From Canna indica (taxonomy: Eukaryota > Streptophyta > Magnoliopsida > Zingiberales > Cannaceae), in contig CP136890.1 of assembly GCA_034359265.1 (NCBI GenBank), forward strand, positions 70,371,501 through 70,435,500: a stretch of 64,000 nucleotides of DNA, in the 5' to 3' direction. Each line of letters starts with the position of its first letter. The first letter of the stretch is position 1. Shown here one piece after another: positions 29,200-42,330 of this stretch. Under the pieces are notes generated by a model, which saw nothing but the letters and a program-made list of their open reading frames with translations, did no database searches and was not told the DNA's origin. The position numbers and the translations under genes were made by a program.

Positions 29200-32100
29200 T
29201 AATCGCAGATAGTGAGCCTCAGTATTCAGTTCCTTTTGATAGGAAACCAGCCATGTAATTCAAAGCTTCTTGCCAAAGTCCATATGTCATTCACAAGCTC
29301 CTTGATGTACTAGGGAGGCTTAGCATTTTTATTCGCGATGTGGATGAGTCTTTGACATTCCGAGAACACTTTGATATGTTTGATATTTAACAATTTAGCA
29401 TTAAGGACACTAAACCATATGACCCATGTTTCAGTAGCCAAAGGATCTACAACACGACTAGAACGGAAACCTTTCAGAATAGTTACTTTTTTCATGATTC
29501 TCAAACTGATACCCAAATCTTGCTAGTTTACAGGAATCAACTCAGTCAGCATCAAAAAAAATATGAAGTAGATTATGTGTTCTGGAATCATCCTATGAGC
29601 TAACAGGGTATTGAACTGCCCCTGGTGAAGTGATATTGAATTTAGCCATGTTGTTGTGGGAAGTAGTGCTACTTGAGACCTTTTTAATTAGGCAATCATA
29701 GGAGGGGTTCAATCTATAAGCTTCTGCCAATGTCTTCCATATCAGCAGATTAATGCTAGATTTTTTCCTGTTAAAATAACACTGATTTCTATTCTTCCAC
29801 AATATCTAGTGTCCATTTGCTATGTGGCCAATTAACTTCTCTTTTGCCTTCCTGTCATATCTGTCTCCCTCTTCTAACCATCCCCCAGAATGCTAGGTGT
29901 TAAACATATCAAAATTGTGTTTCAATGTTGTAGCTAATTTTCCCCAGAATTCTAAGGCAACTTCACATTCATAGAAAAAAATGTTTAATAGAATCCTCTT
30001 TCTTATTGCAAACATAGTAGCAGCTCTTGTGAATCTTTGTAAAACCAAATAAGTAAGATGATGAGAGGAGCCTACCCAACAGTAGCTTTCAAGAGAAAAT
30101 TTTGACTTTTGGCAAGATATCAGAATTCCATAACAGCTGCCAGTTGAGGCCTTGGTCACAACTAGGATTTAGCTTCCTCATTAGGAAATTGTAAGCGAAC
30201 TTACAATTCAAGATTCCTTTATCATTGAGTGACCAGATTCATTTATCCCTGACATTATGCTGCGGCAAATGGATACTAGTTACTCTTTCCATAAGTGATG
30301 TGCCAAAAAGCTCATATATCAATTCAGTGTTCCATGTACCATTTTTTATTAGCTGATCCACCATGCTTAAGTTCTGCAACATCTGCACATTTATGTATGC
30401 GGGCCATTTTGCTAATGGGATATTATCAATCCATGGATCTAAGGCAATGTTAGTTTCCCTTCCATTTCCCAATCTTCTTTTAGACCTCCCTTGAGATTTA
30501 AAATTGTATTTTGAATACTTCCGAAGGTCCATGACATTTTCTTATTTGGACAATCTTTCCAAGGATGAAAACTGAATATCTTTCTTTAAGCAACTTTGAC
30601 CAAAGATGACATTTTTGTTTAGGAAAGACGGCACCCTACAAGCATGTATGGAGATTCTGATTAAGCTCAAGTCTTTCACACCCAGACCTCCACCCTATTT
30701 ACATAGGGTGACTCTTTTCCAGTTCACTAAATGTATGCCCTTCTTGTTATTATTTGAACTCCAAAGGAACTTTTTTGCAATACTCTTGTATTTACTGATA
30801 GCGTTCTCATTAATCTAGAGTTTAGTAGAATCACCTTGCCAGCCTGTGAAGTCATTCTACTAACCCAATTCTCAATTTTACAAATAGCCTTGTCCAGCAA
30901 CATGTTCTGTTAGCTACTAGGTGTTTTCTTTTTATCCACATATGCTCCAAGGTATTTAATAGGGAATGAACCTTCCTTGATATTCAAAATATGCAAATCA
31001 TCTTTTTTGTACTCTCAGAACAATAATTGGGAAAGAGATTTCTGATTTTTCTTTGTAAACCCTCTAGTTTGAAAGCTCACAATAATTTTCAAGAACTGCT
31101 AGCAAATGAGTAATGGAGTTCCTGCTACATTTTGTAAACAACAGAAAATATCATCTGCAAAAAATAGATGATTAATTTTGATATTTCTGTATTTGAAAGG
31201 CTTCATTCTTCCTGATTCAACCTCCTTATTAATGAGCCTTGGTAGCAATTCTTGAAGAATAATAAAGAGGTATGGGGATAGGGGGTCACCTTGCTTGACC
31301 CCCTTGTAACTTTTGAAACTAGAACAGAAAGTTCCATTAACACTGCATTTGAAAGTTGCTGACTCTAAGCAAGTTATTAACCATTTCATGAAGCTTTCTG
31401 AAAAATTCATCTTTAGCAAGATCACATTTAAGGCCTCCCAAGATACCCTATCAAAAGTCATCTGCAAATCTAGTTTGAGAATGATAAAAGGTCTTTTCCA
31501 TTTAGAGCAGCTTATAATATTGATGATTTCAAAAGCTAATAAAACATTGTCATGAAGCTTTCTTTTTTCTACAAATGTTGCATGCTCACTTGAAATCAGA
31601 TGACCAATATTAGACTTGATCCTATTTACCAGTGCCTTTGATAAAATTTTGTACAACACATTGCAGAGGGCTATTGGCTTGTAGTCTGTGATGGTCTTAG
31701 CATTATCCTTCTTTGGGATAAAAACATGGGTTGATTGACCCCATGAATTAGGGATAAGATTTTTAGCTTAAAATTCCCTTACTACTGCAAGTAAAGGAGA
31801 CTTGATAGCATCCCAGTAACTCAAGTAAAATTTTAGATTAAACTCATCTGGTCTAGGGGTTTTGCCATTCCAAGGTTGTTTAGTGCAATTTCAATCTCCT
31901 CCATTGAAAAATCCTTGATTAATTCAGAGTGCTGGTACTTTGGTATTCAATTCCAATTAAGTTCATTCAGTAACTAAGGCATAATCTTTATCCCATAGTT
32001 CACCGTACCACTTGGCAAAAGCTTCAACAATGTCTTTAGGCTAGCTAAGGATCTTGTTCTCAACATTGAGATCTAAGATACTGTTTCTTCTTCTTTTGAA

Positions 32101-33180
32101 CTTAACCAAGTTATGAAAGTACTTGGTAATTTTGTCATTGTTTTCGAGCTAATTTGTTCTTTCCTTCGACCACCATTTAACATGAATTTGACGATTTAAA
32201 GCCATTGCTTTATTGATCAGACATTTGAGCCTAAGTTCATCCTGCTCATTGCAATTTTGACTGGCCTCAACTTGTTCAAAAATTTCAATTTCATCCACTG
32301 TTGCTTTCAGCTTTTTTTCTAAGGAACCAATTTCATTCTTGCTCCATGAGCTCAAGTCCTTGGCAATCTGTTCCAAATTCTTAGCAAACTTTGACATTTT
32401 CATATCCTCCCCATTATAACTTTCCCCGGCAGCATTAACAAGTGAATGAGCTTCTTCATACTCAAGCCAATATAACTCAAAATTGAACCTTTTCTTGGAG
32501 TAGCTAGGATAAATTTCAGTCCTTGTATCAATTAATATCGATCTGTGATCAGAAGCTATTCTGCTAAGGTGCTGGACCACAATTTTGCTGAAGATGGACA
32601 ATCAATCCTCGTTGGCATAGGCTCTATCAAGTCTTGCCATTATATTTTTAGAACCTGCTCTGTTGTTAGTCCAGGTATATCTGATCCCCTAAACTTTAAA
32701 TCAATTAGCTCTGCTGAATAACATAGGTTTTTGAAGGAGTCATTCGGGCTGCCAACAGAGAAGGGAATACCACCCATTTTGTCCTCTTGACAATTAATGA
32801 AGTTAAAATTACTAGCTATTAGCCAAGGTGCGCTGCTGATATCAATATTGCATAGTAAGTCCCAGAGAAATTTCCTTTCACTACCACCATTACTTGCATA
32901 GATTTCTGAAAACAGCCATGGCATTGGTCCATTTTTGTTTAGGGATACATGGATGGCTTGACTACAACTATAGATTTCTTTAACGTCACAAAAATCATTC
33001 TTCCCAGCTAAAATGATGCTCCTTGATCTACAATTGCCCGCCACAAAAGCACTAGACCATTTTTCACCAAATTTTTTAATGCATATCATAGAATTTTCTT
33101 CATCCAAGTGAGTTTCTACTAGTAGGATCAAGTCCAGACTTTGCTTTTTCATTAAAATTCTCAGGCTGAAATTTTAAGAC
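29200..33180 (-). pseudogene. LINE A ORF2 remnant: endonuclease, RT, zf-RVT, RNase H
   Basis: Right to left: endonuclease (LILLVETHLDEENS, PWLIASNFNFI, then RIASDHRSILID at about 32560), a coiled-coil linker (IKWWSKE-like), RT (31659-31099: LKLDLQMTFDRVSWEAL, GVKQGDPLSPYLFIILQELL, HLFFADDI, the FADD catalytic box), a zf-RVT region (30530-29890) and a worn RNase H (29516-29310). Several frameshifts and stops. The enzymes nick target DNA and reverse-transcribe the LINE RNA there. Confidence 0.85.
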
Positions 33181-34074
33181 CACCTCTTATGTTCCAACTT
33201 AGCAATTTCATCCTTGGTCCATTTTAAAGTCATCTTTATTTCCCCTTGTGCTAGGGTCTCCATCTGACTCAATGACCTTTGAATCACTAGAGAATCTTTT
33301 TTTCTTTGCTCTATTGGCTTTGATATTCAAAGGAAAGCTGCATGGGTGAATGGCCACTGATTTCCTAATTTTGGAACCTTTTATAGGTGCTGAGCTACTG
33401 ACATCATGATCGAAGCCATCCTTTAGCAATTATTGCCTTTCTTTGATTTTATCCACTATTATTGCGAAGGTATCTATGAGCTTTCTGTGAAACTCTTCTA
33501 CCTTCTTTTCCATATCAATTGGGATCGGAATTGGTTCCTTGCTTTTTGAACAAAATTCCTCCATTACCACTTAATTAGGAGGCTCCTCATTTACTGCCTT
33601 GGTTACATTCTTCGTGAATGGATTCTTAGTACTCTTGCTCACTTGACTTCTGTTCCTACTAAACAAGCTCTTTTCTTATTCTCCCTTTACAAAATTTGCA
33701 TGCTCCTTCATTTTCACTTCAACTAAACAAACTGATTTCTTGAGTGTTTCTTAACATATTAAATCCATTAGAGGTTTTCATTTCAGAGCCTGATTTTTTC
33801 GTATCAGATTTCTTTTTGTTTAATACTCTTCCTTTCCTACTAACAATCTGCCATGTCCCATGGATATCAGGCTTACTCTGAGTGATTTCAGCAACGTTTT
33901 CCTTGCCCTTTTCAGCCACACTTCCTGCATTAGATCAGCCTTGCTCTCCTTTGAAACCCCAACAACTAATGGACATTGTTTAGAGTATGTCCAATTCTTC
34001 CACACTGGTAACAAAGCCTAGGGATATTTTCAAATGCTAGAGCCTACCAAAATCTAAAGCCAACACAATTGATC

Positions 34075-35566
34075 TGTAGTCGAAATGGCAACACTAGAGG
34101 GGGATAAATAGTGTGTTTACTAATTCAATTAGCCTAAATTCCGGTTTTAATTGTTTTCTTAATTAGTTAGGCTAATCATGATTGAATAATTAGATGCGGA
34201 AGTTATAAATGATAAAGCAATTAAACACAACCAAATATAACAATGCAAACACAAGATTTATAGTGGTTCGGCCCCAATGCCTACTCCACTACCTAAGCAC
34301 CCCGCTTAGGATTTCCAAACTAGTTTAACTAGATTAAATCGGTTTCCCTTACACAGAGGACTTTGACTCGAAGAGTCTCACTCTCGACCTAAGGCACTTC
34401 CACAATCGGAAGTCTCCGCCTTCTTAACAAGAGCACTCTTCCACCTCAACCCTAAGGGACAACTTACTTAATCCTAGTAAAACTACGTTTACACAAGTGG
34501 CTTTACTCCTTCTACACCGAGGATACCACTTTCAAACAAGACCTAAATAGCCTAGGTCTTCACACGCACAAATTCAAAGTAAACAAGTTCAAATAAACGT
34601 TAAAATACAATCAAAAGAACTAAAAAGATAAACCAAGATTAAATGCTCTTTTCAATCCTTCAGAACCTCCAACTCGCCCAATCGTACAGCTCGATTCAAT
34701 TCCCGAGTTGAGGCAGAGTATGCGCTTGAAGAAGTTGTCACCAGAAGAACAGCGCGCAATCAATTTGATCTCTGGAAGGCTCAACTCTCTCTTTTAATAC
34801 TCAATAAAATCTATATCATAGAGAGAAGAAGAAATAAATGAGATATATGAGGTATATTTATACACTCACGAAGAAAAGACAGCTCAATAAATAGAAAACT
34901 ATCCATTGTAGACGCTCGACCGATCAAAGCAACCGCCGCTTCCTCTCTGTGTGCGGTCGACCGACGGGTCGACCGCCCAGACGCAAATCGCTAAATCCCA
35001 CATTCGATCGACCAGTCGGTCGACCGGCGCAAGCTACGTCTTTGGCTATCCTTAGTCCGGTCGATCGATCGATCGACGGGAGGAAAGCAGGATCGTGATC
35101 CTCAATTCGATCGACCGATTGGTCAACCGATGAGCATTCTGCTCATATTAGGCATCTGTCGGTCGACCGAATTGGCTACTGCCAATTTCTTACCCTATTT
35201 GGTCGATCGCCTGATCGATAGAACCTAGGCTGAGTTTGATTTCTTCAGCCTTTTTCTTCCGTGCTTCGTTTTCGGATTTCGACTTTCAACGAGCATCAAC
35301 TTGGAGAGCTTTCATGTGATCTTTGAGCTCGTCCAAGATGACTTTGGTGCTGATGTTGATCTTCGAGAATTTTCGTGACGAACCCGAGTGCGACAATCAA
35401 TGTCCTTTTGATTTTTCGATTTCTTCCAATTTTTCTAATCGAGGACATCGAACGCTAATCGATATGGAACCTGAAAGATTTTTCGACGAAATATTAGTTC
35501 CATATTTGTTATCATCAAAACTAAGATTAAAAGATTAAGACCAAGGTTGAAAACATAAAGCCAACA
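34075..35566 (-). mobile_element. Solo LTR, family 2, copy B (1.49 kb)
   Basis: Complement runs TGTTGGCTTTATG to CATTTCGACTACA. It is inserted in LINE A ORF1: LINE sequence on both sides aligns with 55440-55480 of LINE D. Flanks share only GATC-like bases, so the target duplication has decayed. Rich in TCGGTCGACCGA-type palindromes (34920-35230). Confidence 0.85.
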
Positions 35567-35607
35567 ATCGACAATCCATTGGGAACTACATTGGATAGAT
35601 TCCAATG

Positions 35608-36472
35608 GGGAGAAGTGCATATTTGGTCCTATAAGTTTTCAATTTTATAGACTTTGGTCATATAAGTTTTATTTTGGTAATTTTAGTCTAATAAGTTCGC
35701 TCTGTGGCATAGATTTGGTCCTATCCGTGACAGACCGTTAGCTCTCTGTCAATGTGGACTAATGTCGTTCATACACGTTGATATATTTGGTCCTATAAGT
35801 TTCATTTTAAAATTTTCAGTCCTATATGTTTGTCCCATAGCAAAGATTTGGTCCTATATATTTGCCCCGTGGCACAGATTTAGTCCTATCCACGACGATT
35901 CGTTAACTCTCCGTCCACGAAAAAATAAATGACGTTATGTTCATGTTGACGGAGTAAATAGACCGTCGTGGATAGGACCAAATCTATATAATGGACCAAC
36001 ACCAACATATAGACAAGTTGGTATGTTAACTCTGTAACATATATAAGTTTGATTTGTAACATAGATTTGGTCATATTCATGATGGTCCGTTAACTTCGTC
36101 AACATGGACATAACGTCGTTTTTTTTTTCATGGAAGGAGAGTTAACAGATCATCACGGATATGATCAAATTTATGCTATGGGGCAAATATATTAGACCAA
36201 ATTTGTGATACGAGGCAAATATATAGGACTAAATCTGTGCTACGGGACAAATATATTGGACTGAAAATTTCAAAATGAAACTTATAAGACCAAGTCTGTC
36301 AACGTGTATGAACATCGTTAGTCCATATTGACGGAGAGTTAACGAACCGTCACGAATAAAACCAAATTTGTACTATGGAGCAAACTTATAAGACTGAAAA
36401 TATCAAACTGAAATTTATAGGACCAAAGTCCAAAAAATTGAAAACTTATAGGACTAAATTTGCACTTCTCCC
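35608..36472. mobile_element. Mutator-like fold-back MITE (865 bp)
   Basis: Ends GGGAGAAGTGC and GCACTTCTCCC, with long, imperfect terminal inverted repeats spanning most of the element. Flanked by GATTCCAATG (35598-35607) and GATTCCAAAG (36473-36482), a 10-bp duplication with one mismatch, in the range of Mutator-type elements. No coding capacity. Inside LINE A ORF1. Confidence 0.88.
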
Positions 36473-37565
36473 GATTCCAAAGTATACAAACCCTGGCAAA
36501 CTTTGCCCCTTGACCTATAAGAGTGACTTCGCCAATTTTAACAGGTTTGCCTAAGAATGAAACTAGATGAAGTAGGATATCTCTTTGAATGTACTCAATT
36601 GGCAAGCCAGGAAACTGAACCATATTGGGATTGTGTCAATTCTTTCCCCCATTGGTTGAAAATTGATTTTCCAAGATATTAATAATAATAATTGTCCACC
36701 TAAGAACCATGACCCACCTGAGAGGATTGAATTCATGTCTTCCCAGTTTGCAAATTTAAAACAAAAGAACCCAGATGCAAAGTCGATAACCTGGACACTA
36801 CATTTAATCTTCCAATTTTTGGGCATAATCTTTTGAATTACTCCCAATGGAGGGTTTTTGCCATAAAGGCTATTTGTCCATTGCGACCTAGGTGTTCCAA
36901 TGATCTTCTACTCAATATTAATTTCTTCTGATGAATTTGACTATATGTTTTTAATTCTGTCCTCGATCTCATTTCTAATACCCATTTCCTCAAACATGTT
37001 AGCTTCTCTGAACAGAGCAGCCCAGGATGAAGGTTTTTTAGTAATGGTATCATTCAGTAGCTTGTTTGTAGGTGGATACGAACCAGCACAAGGTTAATTC
37101 AAACCACATTGATTCTGGAAGGCTTTTGTCGGGAGCATAGCATTCACCGGAATAACCCGGTCATTCACAATCTCCTTATTTCCCACACACCTTATCTCCC
37201 CACTCACCTTATTCCCCACAGCAAAATAACCATCCAGACCAGTAGAATTAGAAACAAACAATGGATTACATACAGCAACAAAACTATTACTGCTTTCACC
37301 AGGATTAACAGGAACTTTCATGCTTGAATCAAGATTCATATGAATCATACCTGGATCGATCAAATTCAAGCATCCCATGATTGGAACAGTTTTTCGAAGA
37401 CCTTCAGCAGCTACCTTCTTCCTTTCGCCATCAAGACGCAAGTCGCCAATGAGGACACTTTGACGTAGGTTGTCAATCGCCAGAAACACCTCGATGGAGA
37501 AACCCTCTGACCGCAGGAGACCCCTTCTCCTTTGCCGCCGTCGAGACAGTGCCCGATGATCGTCG

Positions 37566-38001
37566 TCAAAACGGTAGAAATTGGAAGCATGTCGCCACTT
37601 TCGCCCCTTCTTCGCCCTTTTTATTAATTAATATTACTATTTTTTATCAAATTGATTCTTATCCTACTCAATATTTTTAAAAATCAATCTCGCATAAATT
37701 CAATCCCAGCCAAACAAACATTTCCTTGATGAATACATTGTAGTGGGTTTTTCTAACTCATTCAATTATGCATTGTCTAACTGAGTATAGAGAACTAAGG
37801 GGGGAAATCCTTCACTTGCATATCCTCTCATTACTTATAGTTATATTCCTCTCATCTTGTTCTTGTTGGTTCTCCCCATGTTAGGTTTGTCCTTTTTCCT
37901 TCTTTCAAGAATGCAAGATGGCGTGTGAACTATCGACGTCTTCCTCATCTCAATTCTTTGATTACGGTAAAGACCAAAAGCAAGGAGTATAAAGAATATT
38001 A
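37566..38001. other. AT-rich DNA between LINE A and LINE C
   Basis: No gene. Includes the left target duplication of LINE C at its right end. The preceding GC-rich 37490-37565 probably belongs to the LINE A 5' end. Confidence 0.5.
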
Positions 38002-40628
38002 GATAAAAGTATTCCAATTATTTTTTTTTTACCAAAGGAAAACACTTATCTAGGAAGTCATACCACGTTCAAGGATTGGGTAGAGAAGGCAAAGGGCCAA
38101 TGACCGTGCACTCCTCGCCAATACCTTGCACATAGTCATATTCTTTCCGATAAATTTGCATTTTATTGATATTAAAATCATGTACAATAGAATCAAATAC
38201 AACTACCTCAGTATCATCATCTACGTTATTAACTCCCTCGGCCTCAGTTATTTGATGCTGGTTTACAACTAAATCATTACATGTCTTTGATATATTACCA
38301 TTTGTAATCTCTAAACTCCAAAGCTTACTCAGTTCACACTCAGCTGAAACATTTCCATCTGTCATACCTCTCTTTTCATTTGGGTTATTTTTTGTAACTT
38401 CTTCTTCAGTTAAAAGACCTGAAACCTTTGCATTATCTCTTTCTTGCTTGCCTGCCTCCATTGAAGTATTTCCATCCCTAGAACAAAAATTCCCATTTGT
38501 AAGCATACTGAACCAAGGTTCAACTCGCACAATTTCTACCTTATTGCATTCTTGCCAGTTTGTAGAATCTTCTATTGCAATGTTATAAGCTTTACTAGCT
38601 AGCTCGTGAGTTATTTGATTTCAATTTCTATCAATATGTTTCCATTTACATACTTCCACCTCTTTAGCTACTTTATGAATTTTCTGTATTGTATTAACCA
38701 ATTCCCATGGAGGTTTGAACTCACCCTGCAAAATTTTCACAACTCTGGAGCAGTCAGAAAACACAGTTACCTTTCTTATGTTCTTCTTCCTTACATTGTC
38801 AAGACCATACCATATGGTTTTTGCTTCAGCATGCAGTGGATTGCCAGCAGCTACCTGTGGATATCCCTTTAAACAAATGTCTCCCTGAGCTTTGATAACA
38901 AAGCCTACACCTGCTTTTACTCCACCATTCTAAGCTGCATCACATAATAGTCTTACTTCAGAAGCCCTATCTGCCTCAGCATTTTCTTTAGGCTTGACAC
39001 CCTTTGAATGCATTTTATCTATTCTTTCATGTTCTTCCATTTCAGACATCACCTTGTTATAGATTGTATAAATTCCCCAGCTAAAATTATCAAATTTCAT
39101 CTTGTTTCTATTTTTCCAAATCCACCACAATGCTATTATAGCAATGAATGCTTTTAGCTTTTCACTTGTCTCTTTATCTCTCCCTTCTCCTTCTTCCAAC
39201 CATTTTCTATTTAACCAGTCTTCCTTGTACTTGAATTTTATCCCAATTTTTTTTTCTGCTAGCTTCCAAAATTTCCCTACAAACTTGCATTGTATAAAAA
39301 TATGCTTCATATCATCTTCTTCTTCTTTGCATATGTAGCATTTCTCATATTCCATCCTTGAAATATTTGCAAACCAACTAATAGTTGGCAATCTATTCCA
39401 ACACCACTTCCACATAAAAACCTTCACTTTTTTAGGCACCCTTAGACTCCAAATTTTTTTCCAATTTATTTCAAGACTAGATTCTCTATCTTGTCTGCTT
39501 TTGAGATAACAATAGGCACTTTTAGCTAATATCTCCCCCTTCCAATTACCTGTCCACACCCATGCATCATTATCATTAGTATCATTCAACTCAATCACTG
39601 CAATTTGATGTAATAGTTGACTTCCAAAATAGACATTCACCTTTTCCATATCCTAATTCCCCTCTTTTGTCAGCTCCTTAACCTTCTCATATTTACCTAA
39701 TTCCATTGCATTAATGAAAGTAGGTCATTTGTTAAGAGGAATACTTCCTAACTAGGGTCCATCCATACATTGGTATTTTCACCATTTATAATAGTTTTCC
39801 TGATGCCTTCTTTTAAATTTTCCATACTATTCAATAGAGTCTTTACCTTCCAAGAGCCTTTCCTCCATTTACCTGGATACCAAGGGTGTAAATCCCCATA
39901 TTTTGATTTGCACAGATCTAGTCATTTGTCTTTCTCCAGGTTTAAAGCTTTCATAACCCTTTTTGTCATTAGCCCTTTCTTCACAATTTTCAAATCTCTA
40001 ATGCTCAATCCACCTTCACTTCTGCTCATAGTAACTTTACTCCAGCTCAATAAGTTTACTGATTTTTTTGTTACTGTTACCATACCAAAAAAAATCCATT
40101 TCTAACCTCTCAATCTTGTTTACTGCCTCTTCACTAGTCCAAGATGTCATGAAATTCTAAGGTGGTATTGAACTTATCACTGAGTTAATTAGGATGCTCT
40201 TCCCTACTTGAGATATAAATCTACTTGCCCAAGGCTCTATTTTTCTATTCACATTCTCAATCAGTCTATTATGATGATCTTTCCCTAACCTTTTTAGTGC
40301 AATCAGTGACCCCAAATAACTCATAGGAAACCTCCTTCTTTTATATTGAACCACTGGCATATTCTTTGTTTCACTCTTGCATCACATTTTGCTGAAAAAT
40401 AAATTTTGGATAATTTACAATAACTATCAATTGCCTCTTTCAAACCTTTGCATGACTTCATTGTACCTTTAACAACAAAGATAATATCATCTGCGTAGCA
40501 CAAATGGGTAATGCTGAAGCCATTACATTTGAAGGGAATGATTTTTCCAGATTCTACATGCTTTCTTATTATTACGTATAACAATTCCTCTATTATTATG
40601 AACAACTATGGTGATAATAGATCACCCT

Positions 40629-42198
40629 TGAAGGCGAAATGGCCACACTAGAGGGGGGGTGAATAGTGTGTTTACTATACGATTCGCCTTATTTCACTTT
40701 TAATCATTTCTTTAATTCGACTAACTTAGGCGATTTGCAATTCGATGAATGAATACGGAAACGATATAAAGATAAAGCAATTAGCACAAAACAATAAGGC
40801 AATACAAACACGCAATTTATAGTGGTTCTTCCCCAATGCCTACTCCACTATCTAAGCACCCCGCTTAGGATTTCCAAACTAGTTTTACTAGATTAATTTG
40901 AGTTTCCCTTATACACGAGGACTTTTCACCAGAAAGTCTCACTCTCAACCTAAGGTACTTCCACACCCGGAAGTCTCCGCCTTCTTGTCGAGAGCACTTA
41001 TCCCACCTCAACCCTAAGGGACAACTAAACTAATCCTAGTAACAACTACGTTTAATTACACAAGTGTCTTTACTCCTTCTATACCAAGGATACCACTTCA
41101 CACATAAGACCAAACACCTAGTCTTCACACGCACAGATAAATAGTTTAAATAACATAAAAGATTTACAATCAAAAGAGCTTAAGGATAAACCAATAATAA
41201 AATCTCTTTTGCAAGCCTTTGGCTCCTTCAACTCGTCAAGGATGAGCTTGATCAGAACTCGAGTTGGCGCTTGAAGAATGAACTCGACGTAGAAGCAGAG
41301 CGCATGCGATTACTCCTTGGAAGGCTTTAAATCTCCCTTAGAATGCTCAATGATCACTGTAAGATTGGGAGAAGAAGATTAAATAAAGTATTTGAGGGTG
41401 TATTTATACCCTCGCGAAGAAACGACTATTCAACGGGTAGAAAACTATCCATTACAGACCGTCGGTTGAAGCGCCGGTCGAAGCATCGCTTGACCGTTCA
41501 TTCGACCGCTGCAGCTTTCCCAGTGGTCAGTCGACCAACTGGTCGACCGCCAGACACAGATCGCGCAATCCGCGATCTTCGGTCGACTCGTCGGTAGACC
41601 GACGCGATTGCGTCTATGACTTATAGGTAGTTCGGTCGACCGCCAGCCTCAGCCAATTTCTTTCTCCATTCGGTCGACTTATCGGTCGACCAACTCGATC
41701 TTTCGTCGTGGGTATCAGTAGGTCATTCGACCGATGGGTCGACCGCTCGAGCTACTGCCCATTTTGGGCTTCCATCGATCGACCACTCGGTCGACCGAAG
41801 TAGCTCTGCTACTTTCTTTACCTTCGGTCGATCGACTGACCGGTCGACCGAACCTAGGCTGAATGTTGTTTCTTCAGCCTATTTCTTCCGCGCTTCGATT
41901 CCGAGTTCCGACTTTCAATGAGCATCATCTTGGAGAGCTTTTGACTTGATCTTTGGAGTCGTCCAAGCGACCTTGGTGCACTCATCGATCTTCGGAAAGT
42001 TTCGCGACGGACCCGAGCGCGACGATCAATGTCCTTCCGATTTTGTGATTTCTCCGATTTATCCGATCGAGGACATCGAACGCTAGTCGATATGGAAGCT
42101 GAAAGATATTCTCAATGAAATTATTAGTTCTGTGTTTGTTGTCATCAAAACTATTAAGATCGAGATTAAGGCTAAGGTTGAAAACCTAAAGCCAACAA
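40629..42198 (-). mobile_element. Solo LTR, family 2, copy C (1.57 kb)
   Basis: Complement runs TGTTGGCTTTAGG to TTTCGCCTTCA with a perfect 5-bp duplication ACCCT (40624-40628 and 42199-42203). It interrupts LINE C RT. Contains many TCGGTCGACCGA-like palindromes between 41455 and 41860. This copy defines the family ends. Confidence 0.93.
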
Positions 42199-42212
42199 CC
42201 CTGTCTGAGCCT

Positions 42213-42330
42213 TATATATATATATTAACAAAGATAAAAATTCACAATAGGTGACCATACTAGGGTTCGAATCCTAGATCTCTAGATAATGTTCAACATG
42301 TTGCCACCAACTGTGCTACCCACAGTTGGC
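42213..42330 (-). mobile_element. tRNA-derived SINE (118 bp)
   Basis: Flanked by a perfect 9-bp duplication GTCTGAGCC (42204-42212 and 42331-42339). On the minus strand it starts GCCAACTGTGGGTAGCACAG, has A-box-like GTAGCACAGTTGG and B-box GATTCGAACCC, the pol III promoter of tRNA-type SINEs, and ends in a TA-rich tail. It lies in the LINE C RT, next to the solo LTR. Confidence 0.88.

Larger units (their letters stand above)
33200..37489 (-). pseudogene. LINE A ORF1 remnant: DUF4283 and zinc knuckle
   Basis: Nucleic-acid-binding ORF1 protein in pieces: N terminus (37489-36840), DUF4283-like block (36847-36480, KIKCSVQVIDFASGFFCFKF), then after the MITE and solo LTR the zinc knuckle region (CYQCGRIGH, about 34025-33965) and the basic C terminus ending before 33208. 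The LINE D counterpart shows the pieces are collinear. Confidence 0.78.
29003..37565 (-). mobile_element. LINE A, long non-LTR retrotransposon, interrupted
   Basis: Minus-strand plant LINE with ORF1 (37490 to about 33200), ORF2 (about 33180-29200) and a T run at 29003-29011 that would be its poly(A) tail. Order and many sequence blocks are the same as in LINE D (54522-58868), which shows what is missing. It is broken by a solo LTR (34075-35566) and a fold-back MITE (35608-36472). The 5' limit is approximate and no target duplication was found. Confidence 0.85.

Noticed and set aside
35571..35575. ACAAT on both sides of solo LTR copy B as a target duplication
   Set aside because: Comparison with LINE D shows the left ACAAT belongs to continuous LINE sequence four or more bases inside the flank, so the match is chance.
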